NCBI GenBank assembly: GCA_910574965.1
Contig: CAJTDB010000022.1
Location: forward strand, 1-64,000
DNA length: 64,000 bases
Direction: 5' to 3'
Source: Lachnospiraceae bacterium
Lineage (GTDB): Bacteria; Bacillota; Clostridia; Lachnospirales; Lachnospiraceae
Part shown: in pieces, positions 24,164-31,834 of the stretch
Layout of the letters: each line of letters begins with the position of its first letter
Numbering within the stretch: the stretch's first letter is position 1
The notes under the pieces: generated by a model
Seen by the model: the letters and a program-made list of their open reading frames with translations, nothing else
Database searches by the model: none
What the model was told of the DNA's origin: nothing
Made by a program: the position numbers and the translations under genes

Positions 24164-24192
24164 TTGCAATACCACTTTAAAAAGGCTATACT
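24164..24192 (+). promoter_or_regulatory. Promoter of tatD
   Basis: TTGCAA (24164-24169), 17 bp spacer, TATACT (24187-24192), 34 bp ahead of the tatD ATG. Confidence 0.7.
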
Positions 24193-24225
24193 GTTATCAA
24201 AAATGGCAGATGAGAGAGGCGGCGG

Positions 24226-25005
24226 ATGATGATATTTGACAGTCATGCTCACTATGATGACAAAGCTTTTGATGAAGATCGGGAAGAGGTGCTCCAGGCA
24301 CTAACAAAGAGTGGTGTGGGGACAGTAGTTAATGTGGGAGCAAGCCTTGCAGGAACGAAAAGGACCATAGATCTGGCGGAAAAATATCCGTTTGTCTACG
24401 GTGCGGCAGGTGTGCATCCGGACGAAGCAGGAGAACTGAACGAAGAGACGTTTGCATGGCTGAAGGAGCAGTGTGCGCATGAGAAGATCGTGGCAGTCGG
24501 GGAGACAGGTCTTGATTATTATTGGGATAAAGAAAATCATGAGGTTCAGAAAAAATGGTTCCGCCGCCAGCTTGCCCTTGCAAAAGAGCTGTCGCTCCCG
24601 GTCATCATTCACAGCAGAGAAGCGGCTTTGGATACAATGGAGATTCTAAAGCAGGAGTATGATCCCAGGGTGCCGGTGGTTGTACACTGTTATTCTTATT
24701 CTCCGGAGATGGCACGGGAATATGTAAAGATGGGATATTATCTAGGAGTCGGTGGAGTCGTGACCTTTCAAAATGCTAAAAAACTGAAAGAGACAGTACA
24801 AGAGACGCCCCTTCGGCAGATTCTCTTAGAGACAGACTGCCCATATCTGGCTCCGGTTCCCTTCCGGGGGAAACGGAATGATTCCAGAAATCTGATCTAT
24901 GTGGCGAAGGCCGTCGCTGAGCTGAAAGGAATAACGGCGGAGGAAGTGATCCGTATCACAGAAGAGAATGCAAAAAGCTTTTACCGGCTGGAGGGGAGAC
25001 AGTAA
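24226..25005 (+). CDS. tatD: TatD-family metal-dependent deoxyribonuclease
   Basis: A cytoplasmic TIM-barrel nuclease of the TatD/YcfH family. Seen: DSHAHYDD with metal ligands His7 and His9, GETGLDYYWD with the bridging Glu, VIHSRE, VHCYSY and ETDCPYLAP with the last Asp. Length 259 is standard. Two ATGs stand in tandem at 24226 and 24229. The rsmA start follows one base after the stop. In B. subtilis tatD (yabD), rnmV and ksgA form one run; here rnmV is missing from between them. Confidence 0.92.
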   Translation: MMIFDSHAHYDDKAFDEDREEVLQALTKSGVGTVVNVGASLAGTKRTIDLAEKYPFVYGAAGVHPDEAGELNEETFAWLKEQCAHEKIVAVGETGLDYYWDKENHEVQKKWFRRQLALAKELSLPVIIHSREAALDTMEILKQEYDPRVPVVVHCYSYSPEMAREYVKMGYYLGVGGVVTFQNAKKLKETVQETPLRQILLETDCPYLAPVPFRGKRNDSRNLIYVAKAVAELKGITAEEVIRITEENAKSFYRLEGRQ

Positions 25006-25006
25006 G

Positions 25007-25891
25007 ATGGCAGGATTAACTCCAAGTCTGGGAAATCCTCAAAACACAATAGAGATTCTGAATAAATACCGATTTGTATTTCAGAAAAAATACGGACAGA
25101 ATTTTCTGATTGACAGTCATGTACTGGATAAGATTATAAGAGCCGCAGAGATCACAGAAGAGGATTATGTTGTGGAGATCGGTCCCGGTATTGGTACGAT
25201 GACGCAGTATCTGGCTGCTGCAGCCAAAGGAGTAACTGCTATCGAGATCGATCGGGCACTGCTGCCGATTCTTCAAGACACTTTACAGGGATATGACAAT
25301 GTAGAAATTATTAATGAAGATGTGCTGAAGGTGGATCTTAGGAAATTAGCGGAGGAGAAACATGGCGGCAGACCGGTTAAAGTAGTTGCCAATCTTCCGT
25401 ATTACATTACAACACCGATCATCATGGGGCTTTTTGAAAAGTATGTCCCGTTATCAAGTGTGACCGTTATGGTACAGAAGGAAGTGGCGGAACGAATGCA
25501 GGCGGGCCCAGGATCAAAGGACTATGGGGCACTTTCTCTTGCAGTGCAGTATTATGCCAAGCCCTATGTAGCAGCAAATGTGCCGCCCAACTGCTTTATG
25601 CCAAGGCCGAAGGTGGGTTCTGCGGTGATCCGTTTGCAGACTTACGAGCAGCCGCCGGTGAAGGCAAAGGATGAAGCGCTGTTATTTGCTATAATTCGGG
25701 CATCCTTTAATCAGAGACGCAAGACACTCCAAAATGGTCTGTCCCATGTACCGGAACTTGGAATCTCGAAAGAAATAACAGCAAAGGTACTGACTGAGAT
25801 GGGACTGCCTGCATCTGTTCGCGGGGAAGCACTGACATTAGAGCAATTCGCAGAACTTACAGACCGGGTGTTGGCGTACCGCCAGTTCTGA
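25007..25891 (+). CDS. rsmA: 16S rRNA adenine dimethyltransferase RsmA/KsgA
   Basis: Dimethylates two adjacent adenines in the 3' hairpin of 16S rRNA (A1518/A1519 in E. coli). Seen: KKYGQNFLIDSHVLDKI, SAM motif I VEIGPGIGTMTQ, the catalytic NLPYYITTP motif and the C-terminal RASFNQRRKTLQN. The ATG at 25007 is preceded by GGAGGGGAG and gives 294 residues; the frame continues 13 codons upstream inside tatD, which is not needed. Coupled to tatD. Confidence 0.95.
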   Translation: MAGLTPSLGNPQNTIEILNKYRFVFQKKYGQNFLIDSHVLDKIIRAAEITEEDYVVEIGPGIGTMTQYLAAAAKGVTAIEIDRALLPILQDTLQGYDNVEIINEDVLKVDLRKLAEEKHGGRPVKVVANLPYYITTPIIMGLFEKYVPLSSVTVMVQKEVAERMQAGPGSKDYGALSLAVQYYAKPYVAANVPPNCFMPRPKVGSAVIRLQTYEQPPVKAKDEALLFAIIRASFNQRRKTLQNGLSHVPELGISKEITAKVLTEMGLPASVRGEALTLEQFAELTDRVLAYRQF

Positions 25892-25984
25892 TCCGGCCCG
25901 TTAGAAAAATCATTGTCCGCACAGCGCGAAATTTTGTCATAACTGTTTTCTGACAAGCATAAAATATCCGATAGGACGGCATTT

Positions 25985-26231
25985 GTTTGGGAAGCTTTTG
26001 AACAATGCGGAACTTTAACAGCATTGTTCAAAAACATTCCAGAAGGATATTCGGACGCGGATGCGGCGGAATATCCTTCTATTGAAAGGGAAGCTTTTGA
26101 ACAATGCGGAACTTTAACAGCATTGATCAAAAGCATCCCAGAAGGATATTCGGACGCAAAGGCGGCCGAATATTCTTCTATTGAAAGGGATGATTTTGAA
26201 CAATGCGGAACTTTAATAGGAGGAACATTTT
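25985..26231 (+). repeat. Tandem core-hairpin element (99 bp period) ahead of the DUF6128-like gene
   Basis: Cores GGAACTTTAACA at 26009 and 26108 and GGAACTTTAATAGGAGG at 26207 are spaced exactly 99 bp. Between them lie two hairpins (26021-26107 and 26120-26206), outer arms GCATTGTTCAAAA/TTTTGAACAATGC and an inner stem AGAAGGATATTC/GAATATCCTTCT in which copy two keeps pairing through G-T wobble. The last core is the ribosome site of the next gene. Because 99 is a multiple of three the array is also open as 33-codon repeats, which I regard as incidental. The rest of the gap after rsmA (25892-25984) shows no clear gene. Confidence 0.8.
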
Positions 26232-26705
26232 ATGCAAGATTACAGGCGCCAGATCGCATATCTCTATACATATGAACACGGACAACCGGTAAAAAATTCA
26301 GGTTTTGTAAAAGCGGAACTCCGGGATGGCAGATGCAGGCTCGGCATTCATCTGAAGGGATACAGCAGGAAGGGACAAGATACGGGAAAGGCATATATTT
26401 ATTTTTGCCGTGAGGATACCGGCATCGGCATCTACCTTGGGGAGATGGAGGACAGGAACGGAGTGCTGGAATGGCAGGGGGCCGTGGATCCGGACAACAT
26501 TCAGGAGAAGGGAGTCCGCTTCTCGGAAACAAACGGGATCTGGATTCGGCGTCCCGGAAGCAAAGATTATGTGGCAGAATGGCAGGAGGGGCTGGCAGAT
26601 GTAAGCCGTTTTCTGCTGTACCCAAAGGGTGGGGAAACATGCATCCGCTGTCCCCGCTTCGGAAATTGCAAAAGGAGTATGGAGGATGTCTCTGACAAAA
26701 GATGA
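26232..26705 (+). CDS. DUF6128-like protein of unknown function
   Basis: A 157-residue cytoplasmic protein without membrane spans. It opens with IAYLYTYEHGQPVKNSGFVK and a beta-rich region (RCRLGIHLKGY, AYIYFCRED, GIGIYLGEM), and ends with a compact Cys cluster CIRCPRFGNC. The pattern resembles the DUF6128 proteins of Lachnospiraceae, recognised from memory only. The ATG follows the repeat element's AGGAGG by 8 bp. The end overlaps the start of tadA by 20 bp, so tadA is probably translated from the same message. No function can be assigned. Confidence 0.6.
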   Translation: MQDYRRQIAYLYTYEHGQPVKNSGFVKAELRDGRCRLGIHLKGYSRKGQDTGKAYIYFCREDTGIGIYLGEMEDRNGVLEWQGAVDPDNIQEKGVRFSETNGIWIRRPGSKDYVAEWQEGLADVSRFLLYPKGGETCIRCPRFGNCKRSMEDVSDKR

Positions 26706-27171
26706 AATATATATGAAGGAAGCACTCCGTCAGGCCCGTAAGGCATGGAAGCTTCGGGAGGTTCCCATTGGCTGTGTGATCGTGAGGGAGGAAAAAATTA
26801 TCGCCAGAGGATACAATCGGAGAAACACCGATAAAAATACACTGGCGCATGCAGAACTTCTGGCGATCCGAAAGGCAAGCCGGGTGACAGGTGACTGGAG
26901 ACTTGAGGACTGTACCATGTACATTACACTAGAACCATGTCAAATGTGCGCAGGAGCGATTGTGCAGGCCCGGATCCCAAGAGCAGTCATCGGGAGCCGC
27001 AATCCCAAGGCGGGATGTGCAGGTTCCATTCTGAACTTGCTGAATATTCCGCAGTTCAATCATCAGGTAGAACTGACCGAAGGGGTTTTGGAAGAGGAAT
27101 GTTCCATGATGATGACAGATTTTTTCCGCCAACTTCGGGAAAGCAGGAAAAAGCCTTTGACAAAAGACTGA
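26686..27171 (+). CDS. tadA: tRNA adenosine(34) deaminase TadA
   Basis: Converts the wobble adenosine of tRNA-Arg(ACG) to inosine. Seen: the zinc and catalytic motif HAELLAI (His and Glu) and PCQMCAGA with both Cys ligands, in the usual spacing, and NHQVELTEGVLEEEC near the end. The ATG at 26686 (TGGAGG directly before, AAAGGAG further up) gives 161 residues, the family length; an upstream in-frame ATG at 26629 lies inside the neighbouring gene. The SRP RNA promoter is embedded in its last codons, the order tadA then SRP RNA being common in Firmicutes. Confidence 0.93.
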   Translation: MSLTKDEIYMKEALRQARKAWKLREVPIGCVIVREEKIIARGYNRRNTDKNTLAHAELLAIRKASRVTGDWRLEDCTMYITLEPCQMCAGAIVQARIPRAVIGSRNPKAGCAGSILNLLNIPQFNHQVELTEGVLEEECSMMMTDFFRQLRESRKKPLTKD

Positions 27172-27185
27172 AAACAGGATATACT
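27157..27185 (+). promoter_or_regulatory. Promoter of the SRP RNA gene
   Basis: TTGACA (27157-27162), 17 bp spacer, TATACT (27180-27185). The -35 box lies within the last codons of tadA. Confidence 0.8.
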
Positions 27186-27221
27186 GTACAGGCATTCAAA
27201 ATTGTCATAAGATTTCCGTGC

Positions 27222-27481
27222 AGCTGGGGAGGTGGCGGTGCCCTGTACCTACAATCCGCCATAGTAGGAGTGATATCCCGCCCCGGGCCGGTCGGTCAGA
27301 AGCTGCCCTGTATAAGTGGCGTTGATGTTTGGGTCTTGCGCAACAGGAGCCTGTGAACCGTGTCAGGTTGGGAACAAAGCAGCACTAAGCGGGACCTCCT
27401 GTGTGCCGCAAGGGTGCCTGGGCTGAGTTGGCTGTACAGGTAACGTTCTGGTCTAACGTTCAAAGCGGGATGCACGGATTA
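27222..27481 (+). ncRNA. ffs: Signal recognition particle RNA (large, Alu-containing type)
   Basis: The conserved apical domain is plain: GTGTCAGG, a GGAA tetraloop closed by TTG/CAA, then AAGCAGCACTAAG near 27360-27390. The tetraloop-closing pairs differ from the common TCC/GGA but still pair. Distal arms pair over long range, for example CCTGTAC near 27242 with GTACAGG near 27436. The 5' region GGTGGCGGTGCCCTG and its length of about 260 nt fit the large Firmicute type. With Ffh it targets secreted and membrane proteins. Exact ends are estimates. Position after tadA is typical; in B. subtilis dnaX follows, whereas here rarA does. Confidence 0.9.
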
Positions 27482-27495
27482 TAAAAGATAAAAGA

Positions 27496-27535
27496 GATAC
27501 GGCTTTGGGACATGTTCCAAGCTGTATTTTTTTAT
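27496..27535 (+). terminator. Terminator of the SRP RNA gene
   Basis: ATACGGCTT pairs with AAGCTGTAT (one G-T pair) around a loop containing the palindrome ACATGT, followed by a run of seven T. Confidence 0.85.
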
Positions 27536-27639
27536 ATAACTGCAAGCTGTTGTATGAAGAAATGGTTTGAGCTGAAGAAAAAGCCGCACGACCGTGCGGC
27601 AGAAGCCTGCAAAACGATCAGATGAGGAGAGTAGAGAAG

Positions 27640-28965
27640 ATGGAGCAGTTAAGTCTGTTTGATGACCGGGAGACGAGTGCGCCTTTGGCTAGCCGGCTTA
27701 GGCCGGAAACATTAGAAGAATATGCAGGGCAGAAGCATCTGCTTGGAAAAGGAAAGATTCTGCGTCAGCTCATTGAGAAGGACCAGATTTCATCTATGAT
27801 CTTTTGGGGTCCGCCCGGCGTGGGAAAGACAACGCTGGCACGGATCATCGCCGGACGAACCAAAGCTTCTTTTGTAGAGTTCAGTGCAGTGACCAGCGGG
27901 ATCAAGGAGATCAAAGAGGTAATGGCGCAGGCGGAACAGAATCGGCGGATGGGAATCCGGACGCTTCTGTTTACGGATGAGATTCACAGATTTAATAAAG
28001 CTCAACAGGATGCGTTTTTGCCGTATGTGGAAAAAGGGAGCATCATTTTGGTAGGTGCCACAACAGAAAATCCGTCCTTTGAGATCAATTCCGCGCTGCT
28101 GTCCCGGTGCAAAGTATTTGTGCTGAAAGCATTGGGCGAAGAAGACCTTTCAGAGCTTTTGAATCACGCCATGACCAGTCCGAAAGGTTTTGGAAATATG
28201 GATGTTCAGATGGAAAAGCAGCATCTGAGACTCATCGCCCGCTTTGCCAACGGCGATGCCCGGACGGCGCTGAACACACTGGAGATGGCAGTTCTGAATG
28301 GGGAGATGGATGCAGAAGGGAAGATTCATATAAATGAAGAGGTGCTTGCTCAGTGTATGAACCGCCGTTCCCTGCTCTATGACAAAAACGGTGAAGAACA
28401 TTACAACCTGATTTCCGCTCTTCATAAATCCATGCGGAACAGTGATCCGGATGCGGCAGTCTACTGGCTTTGCCGAATGCTGGACGGAGGAGAAGAACCC
28501 CTTTATATCGCAAGAAGACTGGTCCGGTTTGCCAGCGAAGATGTAGGTATGGCGGATCCTCAGGCGCTGTCTCTGGCGGTGGCGGTCTATCAGTCCTGTC
28601 ATTTTCTGGGGATGCCGGAGTGTGACGTACATTTAACCCATGCGGTAGTCTATCTGTCCATGGCGCCCAAGTCCAATGCCCTGTACCGGGCATGTGAAGA
28701 GTGCAAAAAGGATGTCAGAGAGCTTCCGGCAGAACCAGTGCCCCTATGGATCTGCAATGCACCTACCGGACTTATGAAGGATCTGGATTATGGAAAGGGA
28801 TATGTATATGCCCATGATACGAAGGAAAAACTGTCTCGGATGAGGTGCCTTCCGGAAAGCTTAGAAGGACGCAGATATTATGTTCCCACAGAGGAAGGAC
28901 AGGAGATTCAGGTAAAGATGCGTCTGGAAGAGATTTTAAAATGGAAAAATTCTGAACCGTCTTAG
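27640..28965 (+). CDS. rarA: Replication-associated recombination AAA+ ATPase RarA/MgsA
   Basis: A clamp-loader-like ATPase acting at stalled replication forks. Seen: SLFDDRE near the N-terminus, RPETLEEYAGQKHLLG, Walker A GPPGVGKTT, Walker B LLFTDEIHRFNKAQQDA, sensor 1 GATTENPSFEIN and the C-terminal MgsA tetramerisation domain with DVHLTHAVVYLSMAPKS. The ATG at 27640 has GAGGAG about 9 bp upstream; an ATG at 27622 is also in frame. Length 441 is usual. A small stem (GCCGCACG/CGTGCGGC at 27582-27600) lies in its leader. It stands alone with its own terminator. Confidence 0.93.
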   Translation: MEQLSLFDDRETSAPLASRLRPETLEEYAGQKHLLGKGKILRQLIEKDQISSMIFWGPPGVGKTTLARIIAGRTKASFVEFSAVTSGIKEIKEVMAQAEQNRRMGIRTLLFTDEIHRFNKAQQDAFLPYVEKGSIILVGATTENPSFEINSALLSRCKVFVLKALGEEDLSELLNHAMTSPKGFGNMDVQMEKQHLRLIARFANGDARTALNTLEMAVLNGEMDAEGKIHINEEVLAQCMNRRSLLYDKNGEEHYNLISALHKSMRNSDPDAAVYWLCRMLDGGEEPLYIARRLVRFASEDVGMADPQALSLAVAVYQSCHFLGMPECDVHLTHAVVYLSMAPKSNALYRACEECKKDVRELPAEPVPLWICNAPTGLMKDLDYGKGYVYAHDTKEKLSRMRCLPESLEGRRYYVPTEEGQEIQVKMRLEEILKWKNSEPS

Positions 28966-28970
28966 CAACG

Positions 28971-29020
28971 TCTGCCGGAAAACGAGGCCAGAGCCGCAAT
29001 TTCCGGCAGATTTTTATTTT
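28971..29020 (+). terminator. Terminator of rarA
   Basis: TCTGCCGGAAA (28971-28981) pairs with TTTCCGGCAGA (29000-29010), followed by TTTTTATTTTT. Confidence 0.9.
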
Positions 29021-29106
29021 TGTATTTTATGTGATATTTTTGGTCTGTCAAACGTTTATATAATGAAAAGCTTTTCACAAGAAAACCGGGATGGGGGTGA
29101 CGATCG

Positions 29107-29583
29107 TTGGAGAGGACGGCGTATAACAGAGCGGTGAAACTCTGCCTGGATGCAGTATACCGAGCCGCATGGAATAGCTGCAAAAATCCCCACGATGCAG
29201 AAGACGTAGTGCAGACAGTATTCTTAAAACTGCTGGAGTGTGATGTGGATTTTCAGGATGACGAACATGTTCGCAGATGGCTCATCCGGGTGACGGTCAA
29301 TGAAGCTCATTCCCTGTGGCGGTCCTTCTGGAAAAGGAATGTGTTTTCCATGGAAGAGCTGACAGCAGAGCCGGTATTCTCAGAACCGGAAAACAGCGAA
29401 TTGTTTTATGCCGTACAGAAGCTCCCGGTGCGGTATCGCGAAGTTGTACATCTGTATTACTACGAAGAATACAGCATCAAGGAGATTGCGGCGATTCTCG
29501 GTATCTCCGAGACTGCCATCCAGACCCGGCTTATGCGTGCCCGCGGAAAACTGAAACAAGAATTAAAGGAGGCGTGGAAATGA
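29107..29583 (+). CDS. Extracytoplasmic-function sigma factor (module 1)
   Basis: A 158-residue two-domain sigma factor. Seen: region 2 with NPHDAEDVVQTVFLKLLE and RRWLIRVTVNEAHSLWR, and region 4 with YYEEYSIKEIAAILGISE and IQTRLMRARGKLKQEL. No region 3 or extra C-terminal domain. The start is TTG at 29107 with GGGGGTGA about 8 bp upstream. The stop overlaps the ATG of a membrane protein gene (ATGA), the normal arrangement for a sigma factor and its membrane-bound anti-sigma. Trigger and regulon are unknown; it probably reads its own promoter. Confidence 0.9.
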   Translation: MERTAYNRAVKLCLDAVYRAAWNSCKNPHDAEDVVQTVFLKLLECDVDFQDDEHVRRWLIRVTVNEAHSLWRSFWKRNVFSMEELTAEPVFSEPENSELFYAVQKLPVRYREVVHLYYYEEYSIKEIAAILGISETAIQTRLMRARGKLKQELKEAWK

Positions 29584-30158
29584 AAGATGAACAAGAAAAC
29601 AAAGCCTGGTACCAGAGGACTTTCAATGAAGTACATGCTTCTGAACGTTTGTTTGGAAAGGTGGAAGCTATGAACAAGGAACAAAAAGCAATTAAGAAAA
29701 CATTATCTAAGGGAGTCGCTGCGGCAGCTCTTGGCGCACTGGTATTCAGCAATGTCATTTCCTATGCAGCATCCGGCAGTCCCTGGATACTGACGATCAC
29801 ACTGCCGAGCGGTGAAATAAAAGAGATCGAGATAGAAGCAGAAGAGACGGACGGGCAGTATACCGTATATGATATAGATGCAGATTCCAGTGAATCCACA
29901 AGCATGAAAAGTACAGAAACATATGCAGTATGCGAGACACAGGAAGATGACGCGGCACATTGCCTGGAGGAGATTGACGGACGGATCTATCTGGTGTTGG
30001 ACGAAAACTGCCGCGTAGATATTACGGATGACTTCCAGGACGGAGCCTGCAAAGGGGTAGCGGATGCAAGCGATGATGCCTGCTGGTATTATGAGGTTAC
30101 GGGAACTTTGGAAGACCACGAGATTCAGGCCCAGCTCATTTCTTATACAATAAAATAG
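29580..30158 (+). CDS. Candidate anti-sigma factor, single-span membrane protein
   Basis: A 192-residue protein with a charged cytosolic N-terminus (about residues 1-42), one membrane span (GVAAAALGALVFSNVISYAA) and an acidic extracytoplasmic domain of about 130 residues. AAGGAGG lies before the ATG, which overlaps the sigma stop. I recognise no zinc-anti-sigma HxxxCxxC motif or DUF4179 domain. The role as anti-sigma is inferred from the coupling and topology. A terminator closes the pair. Confidence 0.6.
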   Translation: MKDEQENKAWYQRTFNEVHASERLFGKVEAMNKEQKAIKKTLSKGVAAAALGALVFSNVISYAASGSPWILTITLPSGEIKEIEIEAEETDGQYTVYDIDADSSESTSMKSTETYAVCETQEDDAAHCLEEIDGRIYLVLDENCRVDITDDFQDGACKGVADASDDACWYYEVTGTLEDHEIQAQLISYTIK

Positions 30159-30169
30159 CTCTGTATACA

Positions 30170-30206
30170 AAGCAGCCGGGACCGCTTTTTCCGGCTGCTT
30201 TTTCTT
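30170..30206 (+). terminator. Terminator of sigma module 1
   Basis: AAGCAGCCGG pairs with CCGGCTGCTT, followed by TTTCTT. Confidence 0.9.
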
Positions 30207-30283
30207 GTCTCTGTCTGCCGATACTTTTCATTTGGAAAAAAATCTGCTATGGTTAGGAAAAAGAGTGAAAAAGGAGACTGCCA

Positions 30284-31108
30284 ATGTCAGAGAGGATTCG
30301 GATCACAGATTATCATGCCCCGGAGCTGGATGTATATGCCAGGCTTCGGGAGGTTCAGCTTCTGAACCGTCACGAACCGCAGAAAGGAATCTTTATTGCG
30401 GAAAGTCCAAGAGTAATTGAACGGGCGCTGGATGCCGGGTGCGTGCCGCTGTCTTTTTTATCCGAGGAAAAATACGTGGAAAAGGAAGCGAAGGAACTTT
30501 TGAAACGGTGCGGGGATATCCCGGTCTATACAGCGGAAATGGAAGTACTGGTGCAGATTACCGGATATAAGCTGACCAGAGGAATGCTCTGCGCTATGAG
30601 AAGACCGCCTCTTCTCAAGGCAGAAGAAATATGTGCGGGAGCCAGACGGGTGGCGGTTCTGGAAAATGTAGTAAATCCTACGAATATAGGAGCAATATTC
30701 CGCTCCGCTGCGGCGCTGAATATAGATGCAGTGCTTTTGACATCTGACTGCAGTGATCCGCTGTACCGGCGGTCCGTCCGGGTAAGTATGGGAACCGTGT
30801 TTCAGGTTCCGTGGGCCTGGCTGGATGGGAAGGATGCATGGCCGGGGGAAGGAGTGACTCTTCTTCACCGTCTGGGCTTTTGCACAGCGGCTATGGCCCT
30901 TACGGATGATGCCATTGCACTTGACGATCCTTGTCTGCGGGAGAAGGAAAAACTGGCAGTCGTTTTGGGAACAGAAGGAGAAGGACTGGCAGCAGACACG
31001 ATGGCGGAATGCGATTACCGGGTGCGCATTCCCATGGCTCGCGGAGTCGATTCTCTGAATGTGGCGGCAGCCAGCGCGGTGGCATTCTGGGAGTTGGGCA
31101 AATACTGA
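30284..31108 (+). CDS. TrmH/SpoU-family RNA 2'-O-methyltransferase
   Basis: A SAM-dependent knotted methyltransferase acting on rRNA or tRNA ribose. Seen: an N-terminal substrate-binding part (about residues 15-105, with GIFIAESPRVIERAL), motif 1 ENVVNPTNIGAIFRSAAAL, motif 2 VVLGTEGEGL and motif 3 IPMARGVDSLNVAAASAVA. Length 274 is typical. The exact target nucleotide cannot be told from the sequence. Ribosome site AAAGGAG before the ATG. It is monocistronic, between the two sigma modules. Confidence 0.9.
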   Translation: MSERIRITDYHAPELDVYARLREVQLLNRHEPQKGIFIAESPRVIERALDAGCVPLSFLSEEKYVEKEAKELLKRCGDIPVYTAEMEVLVQITGYKLTRGMLCAMRRPPLLKAEEICAGARRVAVLENVVNPTNIGAIFRSAAALNIDAVLLTSDCSDPLYRRSVRVSMGTVFQVPWAWLDGKDAWPGEGVTLLHRLGFCTAAMALTDDAIALDDPCLREKEKLAVVLGTEGEGLAADTMAECDYRVRIPMARGVDSLNVAAASAVAFWELGKY

Positions 31109-31236
31109 AAAATTTTCTCCAAAAGTGTAAGATATAGACGCAGGAAAACGGAATATACAGTGAAAGGATCTTTTGGCTGACGGCCGGAAGGTCCGGTCAA
31201 AGGAAAAACTGCTGAAAGCAGCGGTTTTGTGTAAGC

Positions 31237-31264
31237 TTACGAAAACCATGAAAAATCCTATACT
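31237..31264 (+). promoter_or_regulatory. Putative promoter of sigma module 2
   Basis: TTACGA (31237-31242), 16 bp spacer, TATACT (31259-31264), just upstream of the sigma gene. The -10 match is good and the -35 match is moderate. Confidence 0.5.
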
Positions 31265-31282
31265 TTTAGAGGTAACTGTTTT

Positions 31283-31834
31283 ATGAAGGCAAACGAAGAT
31301 AATTTTGTGGACCTTATCCGAAGACGCCGGGAGGAAGGGCTTCGATATCTGATCGAAACCTATGGAGGGCTTCTGAAATCCATTGTAAAGAAGAGACTGT
31401 TTTTCTCACCGGATCGGGTGGACGAATGCATGAATGATATTTTTCTTGGGATCTGGAAAAATATTGACTGTTTTGATGAGCGCAGAGGAAGCTTTCAAAA
31501 CTGGGCTGCAGGAGTAGCACGGCTGGAAGCCATTGACACACTGCGCAGACTGCAGAGAGAACATCAGACAGTGTCTCTTCAGGAGCTGGAAATTCCGGAA
31601 GAAGATACGGCGCTGCAAAAGCTGACAGAACAGGAACTTTCAAAGGAAACGGAGGAGATTTTGTCCTGTTTGTCTCCAAGAGATCAGGAACTGTTCTGCC
31701 GGATCTTTCTGATGGAGGAGGAACCAGAGGAGGCAGGGAAAAGTCTTGGGATGACCAGGGATAACGTCTATGTGCGGCTTTTTCGCGGAAAGAGGAAAAT
31801 CCGCAGCAAATTTGGAGAAAGGAAGAGGGCATGA
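31283..31834 (+). CDS. Sigma-70 family factor (module 2, DUF4179-linked)
   Basis: A 183-residue ECF-like sigma factor. Seen: region 2 with FSPDRVDECMNDIFLGIWK and SFQNWAAGVARLEAIDTLRR, and region 4 with LSPRDQELFCRIFLM and GMTRDNVYVRLFRGKRKIR. A ribosome site AGAGGTAA stands before the ATG. Its stop overlaps the DUF4179 gene as ATGA. Such sigma/DUF4179 pairs are common in Clostridia and usually answer envelope signals; the specific signal here is not visible. Confidence 0.88.
   Translation: MKANEDNFVDLIRRRREEGLRYLIETYGGLLKSIVKKRLFFSPDRVDECMNDIFLGIWKNIDCFDERRGSFQNWAAGVARLEAIDTLRRLQREHQTVSLQELEIPEEDTALQKLTEQELSKETEEILSCLSPRDQELFCRIFLMEEEPEEAGKSLGMTRDNVYVRLFRGKRKIRSKFGERKRA

Noticed and set aside
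26024-26275. Open frame encoding 33-residue repeats
   Set aside because: It coincides with the hairpin array, starts without a ribosome site and runs into the next gene in another frame. The same core occurs elsewhere in clearly non-coding form.
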